Part shown: positions 26,834 to 39,861 of the stretch, one piece after another | Layout: each line of letters begins with the position of its first letter | Position numbering within the stretch: the stretch's first letter is position 1 | Source: Streptomyces meridianus | GTDB lineage: Bacteria > Actinomycetota > Actinomycetes > Streptomycetales > Streptomycetaceae | DNA length: 64,000 nt | Reading direction: 5' to 3' | Assembly (NCBI RefSeq): GCF_023703325.1 | Contig: NZ_JAMQGM010000012.1 | Span: 1 to 64,000 of the forward strand | The notes under the pieces: model-generated | Databases searched by the model: none | What the model was told of the DNA's origin: nothing | What the model saw: the letters and a program-made list of their open reading frames with translations, nothing else | Position numbers and translations under genes: made by a program

Positions 26834-29047
26834 TCAGTCGCGGTTGGTCACGAGCGGCTCGGTGTCGCTCGGCCGCTGCGCGGGAATCGTCGCATGCCGC
26901 AGCTCTTCCGGTGCCTCGATGCTGAACTTCGGCATGATCCGGTCCAGCCGGCGGGGCAGCCACCAGTTGGCGCCGCCGAGCATGTGCATGAGCGCCGGCA
27001 CGAGGAGCGTCCGCAGCACGAACGCGTCGAGGGCGACCGCGCTGGCGAGTCCGATGCCGAACATCGCGATGATCCGGTCGCCGGAGAGCACGAAGGCGGA
27101 GAAGACCGCGATCATGATCACTGCGGCAGAGTTGATCACCCGGCTGGTCTCGGCGAGACCGACCCGGACCGCGCGCCGGTTGTCCCGCGTCTCCTGCCAC
27201 TCCTCGTACATCCGGCTCACCAGGAAGACCTGGTAGTCCATGGAGAGGCCGAACAGCACCGCGACCATGATCACTGGCAGGAAGGGCTCGATGGGGCCGG
27301 CCTGCCCGAGGCCCAGGAGTTCACTCCCCCAGCCCCACTGGAAGATCGCCACGACTATGCCGAACGAGGAGGCCACCGCCATGATGTTCATGGCCGCCGC
27401 CTTGAGCGGGATGCCGATGCTGCGGAAGGCGAGCAGGAGCAGCAGGCAGCCGAGGGCAACCACCACGCCCACGAAGGTCGGGAGCTTCCCGATGATCACG
27501 GATGCGAAGTCCTGCTGGGAGGCGGTCGGGCCGCCGACGAGCACGTCGAGGGAGGATCCGTCGGTGGCGTCGGGGAGCACGTCCTCCCGCAGGTGGTCGA
27601 CGAGCTGCGCGGTCTCCTGGTCCTGGGGAGCGCTCTCCGGGATGACGGTGATGGTTCCGGTGCCGCCGTCCGGGCTGACCTCGCCCGGCGAGGCCTGGGC
27701 GACCCCGTCGGTGGCGTTCAGGGTCTCGGTCAGCTGCTGGAAATCGGCCTTCTCCTTCTGGCCGTCGAGATCGGCGACCAGGGTCAGCGGGCCGTTGGTA
27801 CCGGGGCCGAAGCCCTCGGCGAGGTGGTCGTACGCCTGCCGCGTGGTGCTGGTCTGCGGATTGTTGCCCTGGTCGGAGCTGCCGAGGTTGAGGGACAGCG
27901 TGGGCAGGGCGAGCGCGGCCATGAGCGCGATCGCCGTGACGCCGAGCACCTTCGGGTGCCGTTCGACGAAGGCCGACCATCGGGCGGCGAAGCCGGTGGG
28001 GATCTCCGGCTTGGGACCGTGCTCGGTGAGGGCCCGGCGGTCGCGCCGGCCCAGCGCCTTCATCCCGATCATGCCGAGCAGGGCCGGGAGCAGGGTGACC
28101 GAGGCAGCAACGGTCAGCACCACGGTGAGCGATGCGGCGATGGCCACGCCGTTGAGGAAGTTCAGCCGGAGGACCAGCATGCCGAGCAGGGCGATGCAGA
28201 CCGTCGCGCCGGCGAACACCACGGCGCGGCCCGAGGTGGCCACGGCCTGCCGGGCCGCTTCGCCGACGGGCAGGCCCCGGCGCAGTCCGCGACGGTGCCG
28301 GGTGACGATGAACAGGGCGTAGTCGATGCCCACGCCGAGTCCGATGAGGGTGCCGAGCATGGGGGCGAAGTCGGCGACGGTCATCGCGTGGCCGAGCAGG
28401 CCGATGCCCAGATAGGCGGTTCCGACACTGACCAGAGCGGTGGCGATGGGCAGCAGCATCGCGGCGACGGAGCCGAAGGCGAGGAAGAGCACCACGGCCG
28501 CGACCAGGATGCCGACGATCTCGCTGGTGTGAGCAGTCGTCTTCTCGGTGAGTGCGGCGCCGGCCCCGCCCACGTCGACGCTCAGGCTGCCGGTCTCGGC
28601 GTCCTCGGCGGTGTCGACGACCTTCTGCACCTCACCGCGCTGGAGGTCGTCCGAGGGCTTGTCGAAGGTGACGGAGGCGTAGGCCGTGCGGCCGTCCTTG
28701 CTCACCTGCGCGGCGCCGTCGGCACCGTACGGGCTCTTGACGTCGCTGACACCGGGCAATGCCTCGACCTTGTCGAGGGTCTCGGCCATCCGGTCCTCGA
28801 CGCCGGCGGCCCTCACGGTGCCCTTGTCGGTCTGCCAGACGATCGTGTCCGTGTTGCCGCTCTGACCGGGGAAGGCCTCCTGGACCATGCGACCGGCCTT
28901 GCCGGCCTCGGTGCCGGGGACGTCGTAGTTGTTCGAGAACGACGAACCGGCCACCACCGACGCCACCGCGACCCCCGCGAACGCCGCGAGCCACATGAGC
29001 ACGACGACGAGACGCCGCCGGAGACACCACTGGGCGAGAAAGCCCAT
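26834..29047 (-). CDS. MMPL-family RND transporter
   Basis: The 737-aa integral membrane protein has the RND layout: one N-terminal helix, a large outside domain (about 40-190), five to six helices, a second outside domain (about 385-560), and a final helix set. Signature blocks include DYALFIVTRHRRGL after helix 4 and the mirror DYQVFLVSRMYEEW in the second half. MMPL proteins export lipids, peptides or drugs by proton motive force; the cargo is unknown here. ATG 29047 (MGFLAQWCLRRR) follows GGGAGAAG; an in-frame start 81 bases earlier lacks this. No regulator gene is adjacent. Confidence 0.9.
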   Translation of the reverse strand: MGFLAQWCLRRRLVVVLMWLAAFAGVAVASVVAGSSFSNNYDVPGTEAGKAGRMVQEAFPGQSGNTDTIVWQTDKGTVRAAGVEDRMAETLDKVEALPGVSDVKSPYGADGAAQVSKDGRTAYASVTFDKPSDDLQRGEVQKVVDTAEDAETGSLSVDVGGAGAALTEKTTAHTSEIVGILVAAVVLFLAFGSVAAMLLPIATALVSVGTAYLGIGLLGHAMTVADFAPMLGTLIGLGVGIDYALFIVTRHRRGLRRGLPVGEAARQAVATSGRAVVFAGATVCIALLGMLVLRLNFLNGVAIAASLTVVLTVAASVTLLPALLGMIGMKALGRRDRRALTEHGPKPEIPTGFAARWSAFVERHPKVLGVTAIALMAALALPTLSLNLGSSDQGNNPQTSTTRQAYDHLAEGFGPGTNGPLTLVADLDGQKEKADFQQLTETLNATDGVAQASPGEVSPDGGTGTITVIPESAPQDQETAQLVDHLREDVLPDATDGSSLDVLVGGPTASQQDFASVIIGKLPTFVGVVVALGCLLLLLAFRSIGIPLKAAAMNIMAVASSFGIVVAIFQWGWGSELLGLGQAGPIEPFLPVIMVAVLFGLSMDYQVFLVSRMYEEWQETRDNRRAVRVGLAETSRVINSAAVIMIAVFSAFVLSGDRIIAMFGIGLASAVALDAFVLRTLLVPALMHMLGGANWWLPRRLDRIMPKFSIEAPEELRHATIPAQRPSDTEPLVTNRD

Positions 29048-29255
29048 ACGCCACTTCTCCCTGAACGTTCGAAGACCCCTTCCGGCCGGCAGGCCTCGTG
29101 GGGGGGTTGCAGGATGTGCCGGAATCACCCTGACATGCGATCTGACCGATTTGGGCGCTTCGTGGGCATCGTCACAGCGGAAACCCGGCGGGTGTGGGCG
29201 GCGTCACCCGGGAACCGCCGCGGCGCTCACGCGCCGGGCCGCCAGGCGCACAATG

Positions 29256-29294
29256 CCGCGTGGCCGCCCCTCGCGGTGAGGGGCGGCCACGCGG
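29256..29294 (-). terminator. gatB terminator
   Basis: A perfect 17-bp inverted repeat, CCGCGTGGCCGCCCCTC, with a 5-nt loop lies 28 bp beyond the gatB stop. It separates the gat operon from the MMPL promoter region. The 274-bp gap holds nothing else that I can name. Confidence 0.85.
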
Positions 29295-29321
29295 CGGTGT
29301 TTCCGGCTCAAGCCGTCCGGC

Positions 29322-30827
29322 TCAGCCCTGGCCGCCGAGCCTCTCGAGGATCAGCTCGCGGACCCGGGCCGCGTCGGCCTGGCCGCGCGTGGCCTTCATC
29401 ACAGCGCCGACGAGAGCGCCCGCGGCCTGCACCTTGCCGCCACGGATCTTGTCCGCGACGGCCTGGTTGCCGGCGATGGCCTCGTCGACGGCGGCACCGA
29501 GTGCGGAGTCGTCGGAGACGACCTTCAGACCGCGTTTCTCGACGACCGTGTCCGGATCGCCCTCGCCGGCCAGCACGCCCTCGATGACCTGGCGCGCCAG
29601 CTTGTCGTTCAGCGAGCCCTCGGACACCAGCGCGGCGACCCGGGCCACCTGGGCCGGGGTGATCGGCAGGGCCGACAGTTCGACGCCGTCCTCGTTCGCC
29701 CGGCGGGCCAGCTCACCCATCCACCACTTGCGGGCCTGGTCGGCGGCGGCACCGGCCTCGATGGTCGCCACGATCGACGGGATCGCGCCGGCGTTCAGCA
29801 CCGACTGCATCTCGTGGTCGGACAGTCCCCACTCGGCCTTCAGCCGCTGACGCTGCACGCGGGGCAGCTCCGGCAGCGTGTTCCGCAGCTCCTCGACCCA
29901 CTCACGGGACGGGGCCACCGGCACCAGGTCGGGCTCGGGGAAGTAGCGGTAGTCCTCCGCCTCCTCCTTGACCCGGCCCGAGGTGGTCGAGCCGTCGTCC
30001 TCGTGGAAGTGGCGGGTCTCCTGGACGATCGTCCCGCCGTCGCCCAGCACGGCGGCGTGGCGCATGATCTCGTAACGAGCGGCCCGCTCGACCGACCGCA
30101 GCGAGTTGACGTTCTTCGTCTCCGAGCGGGTGCCGAACTTCTCCTGGCCCTTCGGGCGCAGCGACAGGTTGACGTCGCAGCGCATCTGACCCATCTCCAT
30201 GCGCGCCTCGGAGACACCCAGCGCCTTGATCAGCTCGCGGAGTTCGGCGACGTAGGCCTTCGCGACCTCCGGCGCCCTGTCCCCGGCCCCGACGATCGGC
30301 TTGGTGACGATCTCGATGAGCGGGATACCGGCCCGGTTGTAGTCGAGCAGCGAGTGCGAGGCGCCGTGGATGCGGCCGGTGGCACCGCCCACGTGCGTGG
30401 ACTTGCCGGTGTCCTCCTCCATGTGGGCACGCTCGATCTCGACCCGGAAGGTCTCCCCCTCGACCTCGACGTCGAGGTAGCCGTCGAAGGCGATCGGCTC
30501 GTCGTACTGCGAAGTCTGGAAGTTCTTCGGCATGTCCGGATAGAAGTAGTTCTTCCGGGCGAAGCGGCACCATTCGGCGATCTTGCAGTTCAGTGCGAGG
30601 CCGATCCGGACGGCGGACTCGATGCCGGTGGCGTTCACCACCGGGAGCGAGCCGGGCATGCCGAGACAGGTGGGGCAGGTCTGCGAGTTGGGTTCGGCGC
30701 CCAGGGCGGTGGAGCACCCGCAGAACATCTTGGTCGCGGTGCCGAGCTCGACGTGGACCTCGAGGCCCATCACGGGCTCGTAGGACGCCAGGGCGTCCTC
30801 GTACGACACCAGTTCAGTGACGGTCAC
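29322..30827 (-). CDS. gatB: Asp/Glu-tRNA amidotransferase subunit GatB
   Basis: The 501-aa subunit binds misacylated Glu-tRNA(Gln) or Asp-tRNA(Asn) and activates the side chain with ATP. The family signature [21 protein letters not shown] is at the N-terminus, with the zinc cysteines CGC and CPTC. Motifs [18 protein letters not shown] and [16 protein letters not shown] follow, and the C-terminal YqeY-like tail domain (about 355-500) is complete. It is last in the gatC-gatA-small ORF-gatB operon, 14 bp after the small ORF. Confidence 0.94.
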   Translation of the reverse strand: MTVTELVSYEDALASYEPVMGLEVHVELGTATKMFCGCSTALGAEPNSQTCPTCLGMPGSLPVVNATGIESAVRIGLALNCKIAEWCRFARKNYFYPDMPKNFQTSQYDEPIAFDGYLDVEVEGETFRVEIERAHMEEDTGKSTHVGGATGRIHGASHSLLDYNRAGIPLIEIVTKPIVGAGDRAPEVAKAYVAELRELIKALGVSEARMEMGQMRCDVNLSLRPKGQEKFGTRSETKNVNSLRSVERAARYEIMRHAAVLGDGGTIVQETRHFHEDDGSTTSGRVKEEAEDYRYFPEPDLVPVAPSREWVEELRNTLPELPRVQRQRLKAEWGLSDHEMQSVLNAGAIPSIVATIEAGAAADQARKWWMGELARRANEDGVELSALPITPAQVARVAALVSEGSLNDKLARQVIEGVLAGEGDPDTVVEKRGLKVVSDDSALGAAVDEAIAGNQAVADKIRGGKVQAAGALVGAVMKATRGQADAARVRELILERLGGQG

Positions 30828-30841
30828 GGAAAACTTACCTC

Positions 30842-31084
30842 TCAGCCCAACAGGACGTCGTCGTCGCCCAGGCGGCGCAGTTCGCGCACCAGCAGGGCGA
30901 CGCCGGTGACGATGGCGACGGCCGACACCGCGGCGTCGGCGAGCATCAGCCGGTCGCTCTCGGCACGGGCGTTCTTGACCTGCTTCACGACGCTGACCGC
31001 CCCGAACAGCGAGGTGCCGATGGACAGGTACAGGCCGGGCTTGGACTTCTTGAAGCCCTTGGCCTTCTGCAGCTTGTTGCTCAC
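30842..31084 (-). CDS. 80-aa small membrane protein in the gat operon
   Basis: The protein begins with a Lys-rich segment, [21 protein letters not shown] weak hydrophobic stretch follows ([15 protein letters not shown]), then a clear membrane helix near residues 48-66 ([18 protein letters not shown]) and an acidic tail. Its ATG overlaps the gatA stop by four bases and it ends 14 bp before gatB, so it is translationally coupled with the amidotransferase. I do not recognise a family. The conserved place between gatA and gatB in streptomycetes (from memory) suggests a real gene. Confidence 0.75.
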   Translation of the reverse strand: MSNKLQKAKGFKKSKPGLYLSIGTSLFGAVSVVKQVKNARAESDRLMLADAAVSAVAIVTGVALLVRELRRLGDDDVLLG

Positions 31085-32583
31085 AGCGACGGTGCCTCCT
31101 CGAGCAGCGGATGTCCCCAGCGGGCCTGGAACGCGGCCTCGACTGCCGCGCCTACCCGATAGAGCCGATCATCAGCCATGGCGGGGGCGATGATCTGGAG
31201 ACCCACCGGCAGCCCGTCCTCCGGAGCGAGTCCGCAGGGCAGGGACATGGCGGCGTTGCCGGCCAGGTTCGCCGGAATGGTGCACAGGTCGGCAAGGTAC
31301 ATGGCCATCGGGTCGTCGGCGCGCTCGCCGATCGGGAACGCCGTGGTCGGGGTGGTCGGCGAGACCAGCACGTCGACCTGCTCGAAGGCCTGGGCGAAGT
31401 CCCGGGTGATCAGGGTGCGGACCTTCTGCGCCGAGCCGTAGTAGGCGTCGTAGTAACCGGACGACAGCGCGTAGGTGCCGAGCATGATCCGGCGCTTGAC
31501 CTCGGCTCCGAAACCCGCTGCGCGGGTGAGCGACGTGACGTCCTCGGCCGAGCGGGTTCCGTCGTCGCCGACCCGCAGGCCGTAGCGCATGGCGTCGAAC
31601 CGGGCGAGGTTCGAGGAGCACTCGGACGGGGCGATCAGGTAGTAGGCGGCCAGCGCCAGGTCGAACGACGGGCAGGAGATCTCGACGATCTCCGCGCCCA
31701 GCTCACGCAGCAGCTCCACGGACTCGTTGAACCGCTGCATGACTCCGGCCTGATAGCCCTCACCGCCGAACTCCTTGACGACGCCGACGCGCATGCCCGC
31801 GACGTCGCCGTTGCGGGCGGCCTCGACGACCGGCGGAACCGGGGCGTCGATGGAGGTGGAGTCGAGCGGGTCGTGCCCCGCGATCACCTCGTGCAGCAGG
31901 GCGGCGTCCAGGACCGTACGGGCGCACGGCCCGCCCTGGTCGAGGGAGGAGGAGAAGGCGACCATGCCGTAGCGGGAGACCGCGCCGTACGTCGGCTTGA
32001 CGCCGACGGTGCCGGTGACGGCCGCCGGCTGGCGGATGGAGCCGCCGGTGTCCGTGCCGATGGCGAGCGCGGCCTCGTACGAGGCGATGGCGGCCGAGGA
32101 GCCGCCGCCCGAGCCGCCGGGGATACGGGTGAGGTCCCACGGGTTGCCGGTGGGGCCGTAGGCGCTGTTCTCGGTGGAGGACCCCATGGCGAACTCGTCC
32201 ATGTTGGTCTTGCCGAGGATGACGACGCCGGCGTCCTTGAGGCGCTTGGTCAGCGTCGCGTCGTACGGCGGGATCCAGCCCTCGAGGATCTTGGAGCCGA
32301 CCGTGGTCGGCACGCCTTCGGTGGTGAAGATGTCCTTGAGGGCGAGCGGCACGCCGGCCAGCGGCCCGAGCTCCTCGCCGCGCTCGCGCTTGGCATCGAC
32401 GGCACGCGCCTGGGCGAGCGCGCCCTCGCGGTCCACGTGCAGGAAGGCGTGCACCTTCTCGTCCACGGCGTCGATACGGGCCAGATGGGCCTCGGTGACC
32501 GCGACGGCCGTCACCTCGCCGGAGGCGATCCTGGCAGCGGTCTCCGCAGCCGTGAGCCTGGTGAGATCGGTCATGTCGGTCAC
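31081..32583 (-). CDS. gatA: Glu-tRNA(Gln) amidotransferase subunit GatA
   Basis: The 500-aa amidase hydrolyses glutamine and passes ammonia through a tunnel to GatB. The catalytic Ser-cisSer-Lys triad is seen in LALKDIF (Lys) and in [13 protein letters not shown] followed by [28 protein letters not shown] is the usual C-terminal block. Its ATG overlaps the gatC stop by four bases and its stop overlaps the next small gene by four bases. Confidence 0.94.
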   Translation of the reverse strand: MTDMTDLTRLTAAETAARIASGEVTAVAVTEAHLARIDAVDEKVHAFLHVDREGALAQARAVDAKRERGEELGPLAGVPLALKDIFTTEGVPTTVGSKILEGWIPPYDATLTKRLKDAGVVILGKTNMDEFAMGSSTENSAYGPTGNPWDLTRIPGGSGGGSSAAIASYEAALAIGTDTGGSIRQPAAVTGTVGVKPTYGAVSRYGMVAFSSSLDQGGPCARTVLDAALLHEVIAGHDPLDSTSIDAPVPPVVEAARNGDVAGMRVGVVKEFGGEGYQAGVMQRFNESVELLRELGAEIVEISCPSFDLALAAYYLIAPSECSSNLARFDAMRYGLRVGDDGTRSAEDVTSLTRAAGFGAEVKRRIMLGTYALSSGYYDAYYGSAQKVRTLITRDFAQAFEQVDVLVSPTTPTTAFPIGERADDPMAMYLADLCTIPANLAGNAAMSLPCGLAPEDGLPVGLQIIAPAMADDRLYRVGAAVEAAFQARWGHPLLEEAPSL

Positions 32584-32876
32584 TCCTCGCCCAGGATCTG
32601 CGGCACCTTGAAACGCTGCTGCTCCTGTGCCGGGGCTCCGGACAGTGCCTGCTGCGGGGTCAGTGACGGACGGACCTCGTCCGCCCGCATCACGTTGGTG
32701 AGCGGAAGCGGGTGGGAGGTGGGCGGTACGTCCTCGTCGGCCACATCGGAAACGCGGGCGACCGCGCCGATGATGTCGTCGAGCTGCTCGGCGAAGTGGT
32801 CCAGCTCTTCGGCCTGCAGCTCCAGACGTGCCAGCCGTGCGAGGTGGGCGACCTCCTCGCGCGTGATGCCAGGCAT
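32580..32876 (-). CDS. gatC: Glu-tRNA(Gln) amidotransferase subunit GatC
   Basis: The 98-aa protein, [20 protein letters not shown], stabilises the GatA-GatB interface. The C-terminal [17 protein letters not shown] is typical. GAGGATC lies seven bases upstream of the ATG. It is the first gene of the operon, only 79 bp after the end of the leftward GGDEF-EAL gene, so its promoter lies in that short gap or within the upstream gene. Confidence 0.92.
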   Translation of the reverse strand: MPGITREEVAHLARLARLELQAEELDHFAEQLDDIIGAVARVSDVADEDVPPTSHPLPLTNVMRADEVRPSLTPQQALSGAPAQEQQRFKVPQILGEE

Positions 32877-32955
32877 GCAGCGATCCTCAGGGTCAGTTTT
32901 CGGGTATCGCCGCCAATCCTATGGCTCCGGCGGCCCGCCTCGCGAAACGGTCGCC

Positions 32956-35073
32956 TCAGCTGCGGCCCGGCGGGAGCGCCGAGGCCTGCCTCCGGCTGCG
33001 GAGCGGTCGCGCGTCCCGGGCCCCGCGGGGACGGTCCCTCTCGCCCCGCAGCTGCAGCCAGGCGGTCGCCTCCTCGGGGGGCATCGCGGCCGCGACCAAC
33101 CAGCCCTGGATGGCGTCGCAGCCCAGGTCGCGCAGCCGCTCCCAGGTCTCGTCGTCCTCGACGCCCTCGGCGACGACGCGCAGGCCCAGGGAGTGGGCGA
33201 GGTCCACGGTGCAGCGGACGATCTCCGCGTCCTGCGCGTCCACCGCGAGGCGTGCCACGAAGGAACGGTCGATCTTGAGTTCGCTCACCGGCAGCCGTCG
33301 CAGGTGGACGAGTGACGAGTAGCCGGTGCCGAAGTCGTCCAGGGACATGCGCACCCCGTGCCCGGCCAGCGCGGCCAGGGTGTCGGCAGCCCGCTGCGGG
33401 TCCTCGAGCAGGACGTGTTCGGTGATCTCCAGCTGGAGCGAGGCAGGGGGTACGCCGTGCCGGGCCAGGCGTGCCGCGACCGATCCGGCGAAGCCCGGGG
33501 AGTGCACGTCGCGCGGGGAGACGTTGACGGCCACCGGGACGTCCAGCCCCTCGTCCCGCCACCGGGCCACCTGGCCGAGGGCCTTCTCCAGGACGTAGTC
33601 GGTCAGTTGGGGCATCAGCCCGGACGACTCGGCGATCGCGATGAACGTCTCCGGGCTGACCCGCCCGCGATCGGGGTGCACCCAGCGGACGAGCGCCTCC
33701 AGGCCGGCGACCCGGCCGTCGAAGCCGACCTTGGGCTGGTAGTGCAGTTCGACGTCGCCGGCGTCGAGCGCCCGGCGCAGATCGCCGAGGAGGCCGAGGC
33801 GGTCGGGTGTGTTGCCATCCCGCTTGGCCTCGTAGACCTCGACACCGCTGCGGTCCCGCTTGGCCTGGTACATCGCCACGTCCGCGCGGCGCAGCAGGCC
33901 CTCGGGGTCGAGGGCGTCGTCGGGGAAGACGGCGACCCCGGCACTGGCCTCCAACATCAGGGTCAGTCCGTCGATGTCGAGGGGAGAGCCGAGGGCGCCG
34001 ACGAGCTCGCGGGCCACGCGCTTGGCGCTGGTCGCGGAGCCGGCCGAGGGGAGAAGCACGGCGAACTCGTCCCCGCCCAGGCGAGCGGACTCGGCGTCAC
34101 GGGGCAGGGCGCGCCGGAGCCGTTCGGCGATCTGGAGCAGCAGCCGGTCCCCGGCCAGGTGTCCGAGGGTGTCGTTGACGGAACGGAACCGGTCGAGGTC
34201 GATCAGGACGAGCGCCGAGCGGACGCCCTGCCGTTCGGCTTCCCCGAGCGCGGTCCGGGTGCGGTCGAGGAGCCACTGGCGGTTCGGCAGTCCGGTGAGC
34301 GGGTCGCGGAGCTGCTCCTCGGCGCGGGCGCGGGCGATCCACAGGGTGGAGTCGATGGCGATGAGCGGCACGACGAACAGCGGCAGCAGGACCGGCTTGT
34401 TGATCGCGACGACACAGATCAGCGGGGCGTTGCCGATCAGGGCGACACCGACGAGCGCCTGGCGGAGAAGAGTGGTGCGGGAAACCGAGCGCAGCGGGCG
34501 GCCGTGCGGCCGGGTGCAGTACCAGAGGAGGGCGCGGGTCACCCCGAGATAGCAGGCGGCGGCCGTGATGATCTCGGGGACGACCCAGGCGTCCCAGAAG
34601 GCCGGGTCCCAGGGCCGGGCGATACTCGGGACGGTGCCGAATCCTGCCAGGGCGAGGGCCGCCGCGCCGGTTCCCATGACGTCGACCGAGCCGTGCAGCA
34701 GGCTCTCGCGCCAGCGGTGGTGGCGGGCCACGCCCACCGGCACGACGACGGCGAGACCGACGAAGACGGCCGGCAGCCACCCGTAGGCGAACTGGACACC
34801 GAGGGTGAGGGATGCGGCGGAACCCGTGCCGCCCCAGGAGCGCGCACCGCCCAGGGCCAGCAGGTGCACCACCACGGCGCCGATGAGGACGACGAGCGGC
34901 CAGAGGACCGATGCCTCGAGGAAGGGCTCCGGGGCGGCGACGACTGCGTGGCACAGGGCGGTCGCCACCGCCAGCGCGGCCCCGAGGATCACGGCGTTCG
35001 GCAGCACCGGGGACGCGAGAGCCGCGGCCCGGCGCAGCCAGGAGGCCGGATCGGCACTCTCGATCGGCTTCAT
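32956..35073 (-). CDS. rmdB: Membrane GGDEF-EAL c-di-GMP protein with intact EAL (RmdB-like)
   Basis: The 705-aa protein has about six to eight N-terminal membrane helices (20-250), then GGDEF (about 255-415) and EAL (about 425-680). GGDEF is intact at 333-337, but the inhibitory RxxD is absent (RDAESARL). The EAL residues are intact: EAL 459-461, EITE about 549-552, DDFGTG 579-584, KID about 600-602 and AEGVE 635-639. It should be an active phosphodiesterase. Position next to ligA and gatC matches my memory of S. coelicolor RmdB, a c-di-GMP phosphodiesterase affecting aerial development. ATG 35073 (MKPIESADPA) has GAGAGGGA close upstream; an in-frame GTG lies 15 bases earlier. Confidence 0.88.
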   Translation of the reverse strand: MKPIESADPASWLRRAAALASPVLPNAVILGAALAVATALCHAVVAAPEPFLEASVLWPLVVLIGAVVVHLLALGGARSWGGTGSAASLTLGVQFAYGWLPAVFVGLAVVVPVGVARHHRWRESLLHGSVDVMGTGAAALALAGFGTVPSIARPWDPAFWDAWVVPEIITAAACYLGVTRALLWYCTRPHGRPLRSVSRTTLLRQALVGVALIGNAPLICVVAINKPVLLPLFVVPLIAIDSTLWIARARAEEQLRDPLTGLPNRQWLLDRTRTALGEAERQGVRSALVLIDLDRFRSVNDTLGHLAGDRLLLQIAERLRRALPRDAESARLGGDEFAVLLPSAGSATSAKRVARELVGALGSPLDIDGLTLMLEASAGVAVFPDDALDPEGLLRRADVAMYQAKRDRSGVEVYEAKRDGNTPDRLGLLGDLRRALDAGDVELHYQPKVGFDGRVAGLEALVRWVHPDRGRVSPETFIAIAESSGLMPQLTDYVLEKALGQVARWRDEGLDVPVAVNVSPRDVHSPGFAGSVAARLARHGVPPASLQLEITEHVLLEDPQRAADTLAALAGHGVRMSLDDFGTGYSSLVHLRRLPVSELKIDRSFVARLAVDAQDAEIVRCTVDLAHSLGLRVVAEGVEDDETWERLRDLGCDAIQGWLVAAAMPPEEATAWLQLRGERDRPRGARDARPLRSRRQASALPPGRS

Positions 35074-35291
35074 TCCGGTCCCTCTCACAGCAGACGCCGC
35101 CCGGGCCCTCTCATGACATCCGATCCGATGCCATCACGTCCGAGGTCCGGCACGCATCCGTGCACGACGCACACACGTTCCCCACAGTAAGCCGCCGGAG
35201 CCCAAAGAGGCAGCGTCTGAAGGGTGTTGCCCGGATGACGACCCGGCAATCCGTCCTATCTGGTACGGGCCGAACGAGTGAGACCTGACAC

Positions 35292-38506
<3,215 letters not shown>

Positions 38507-38525
38507 CCCGGAAGCCTACGAGCTC

Positions 38526-39215
38526 TCAGCCGCCCGGTCGCACGGAGAGGTCGGTGATCTCGGCGTCGCGCGGCAGGTCCAGGGCGGTGAGCACGGTGGT
38601 GGCCACCGAACCGGGGTGGATCCAGCGCGACGGGTCGTACGGCTTGCCCTCCTGCTGGTGGACCTTCTGCTGCATCGGGGTGGCCGTCCGGCCCGGGTAG
38701 ACCGAGGTGACGCGGACGCCGTTGTCGTGCTCCTCCAGGCGCAGCGCGTCGGCGAGCGCCTTGAGTCCGTGCTTGCTCGCCGCGTACGCGCCCCACTGGC
38801 CGTTCGCCCGCAGCCCCGCGCCGGAGTTCACGAACACCACGTGCCCCTGGGAAAGCCGCAGTTGGGGCAGCAGAAGCCGGGTCAGCTCGGCGGGGGAGAC
38901 GAGATTCACGGCCAGCTGGGCGGTCCACGTCCTCGGGGCCAGCTCCGCCACCGTGCCGAGGTCCACGACGCCCGCGCAGTGCACGAGCGAGTCCAGCCGG
39001 TCCGGCAGCTCCTGGTGGCCGAACGCCCAGGACAGCTTGTCGGGGGTCGCCAGGTCACCGACGAGCGTCCGCGCGGCGGGGAAACGCTCCCTGAGCTCCT
39101 TGCCCCGTGCGGCGTCGCGGACGAGCAGCCAGACGTCGTCGCCGCGCTCGGCCAGCCGCTGGGTGACGGCGGCGCCGATGCCAGACCCCGCTCCGGTGAT
39201 CAGATGTGCAGTCAT
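38526..39215 (-). CDS. Short-chain dehydrogenase/reductase
   Basis: The 229-aa classical SDR has cofactor motif LITGAGSGIGAAVTQ at the N-terminus and the active-site YAASKHGLKALADAL (YxxxK) with upstream FVNSGAG for the catalytic Ser. PGRTATPM after it is usual. The substrate is unknown. ATG 39215 (MTAHLITG) is taken as start; an in-frame GTG 18 bases upstream has no better ribosome site. It ends 19 bp before the MetE-like gene, so the two may share a transcript with ligA. Confidence 0.87.
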   Translation of the reverse strand: MTAHLITGAGSGIGAAVTQRLAERGDDVWLLVRDAARGKELRERFPAARTLVGDLATPDKLSWAFGHQELPDRLDSLVHCAGVVDLGTVAELAPRTWTAQLAVNLVSPAELTRLLLPQLRLSQGHVVFVNSGAGLRANGQWGAYAASKHGLKALADALRLEEHDNGVRVTSVYPGRTATPMQQKVHQQEGKPYDPSRWIHPGSVATTVLTALDLPRDAEITDLSVRPGG

Positions 39216-39264
39216 GTCCCCAGCTTGCCTCACGGTGCGGGAGCGGGTTTCACGAGCCGTGTGC

Positions 39265-39789
39265 TCACGCCTCGAGCAGGGTCAGGGCCTCGGCTCCGTC
39301 GTCGGCGAAGTGCACGAGGGAGTCCAGCGGCAGCGGCAGGAATCCGTCGGCGTCCATGCGTCGCAGCTGCTGCTGGAGACCGTCGTAGAAGCCGGCTGCG
39401 TTCAGCAGCACCACCGGCTTGCCGTGCAGGCCGTGCTTCTTCAGTTCGAGGATCTCGGTCGCCTCGTCGAGCGTGCCGAGGCCGCCCACCATCACCACGA
39501 CGGCATCGGCCCGGTCGAGCAGCTGGGCCTTGCGCTCGGCGAGGTCGCGGGCGACCACCATCTCATCGACGCCCTGGCGTGCCTTGTGGGCGAGGAAGTC
39601 CACGGAGACGCCGGCCAGCCGGCCGCCCGCGGCCTGCACACCGTCCGCCATCACCTTCATCAGGCCGGTGTCCGAGCCGCCCCAGATCATGGTGTGGCCG
39701 GCCTTGCCGATGAGTTCGGCGAAGGCACGGGCGGGGCGCACGTAGTGCTCGTCGAGGTCGGCGGCCGAGCAGAAGACGGTGATATTCAT
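39265..39789 (-). CDS. LOG-family nucleotide phosphoribohydrolase
   Basis: The 174-aa Rossmann-like protein belongs to the lysine-decarboxylase-like/LOG family, which cleaves N6-modified AMP to the free base (cytokinin activation in plants) or similar nucleotides. It has the nucleotide loop MIWGGSDTGLMKVMADG and the active-site GGLGTLDEATEIL. The usual PGGxGTxxE has Val in place of Pro here. The conserved Arg of the ARDLAERK block is present. The physiological substrate in streptomycetes is not established. Confidence 0.85.
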   Translation of the reverse strand: MNITVFCSAADLDEHYVRPARAFAELIGKAGHTMIWGGSDTGLMKVMADGVQAAGGRLAGVSVDFLAHKARQGVDEMVVARDLAERKAQLLDRADAVVVMVGGLGTLDEATEILELKKHGLHGKPVVLLNAAGFYDGLQQQLRRMDADGFLPLPLDSLVHFADDGAEALTLLEA

Positions 39790-39861
39790 GCAGCCACTCT
39801 AGGAAGCCGCCGTCCGGGCCGGTGCGCGGCCTCCGGGCACGGACCGGCCACGCCGCGGGGC

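Noticed and set aside
32627..35190. Long plus-strand open frames opposite the rmdB-like, ligA and other leftward genes
   Set aside because: They are codon-bias shadows with Gly/Arg/Val-rich nonsense sequence and no domains or ribosome sites.
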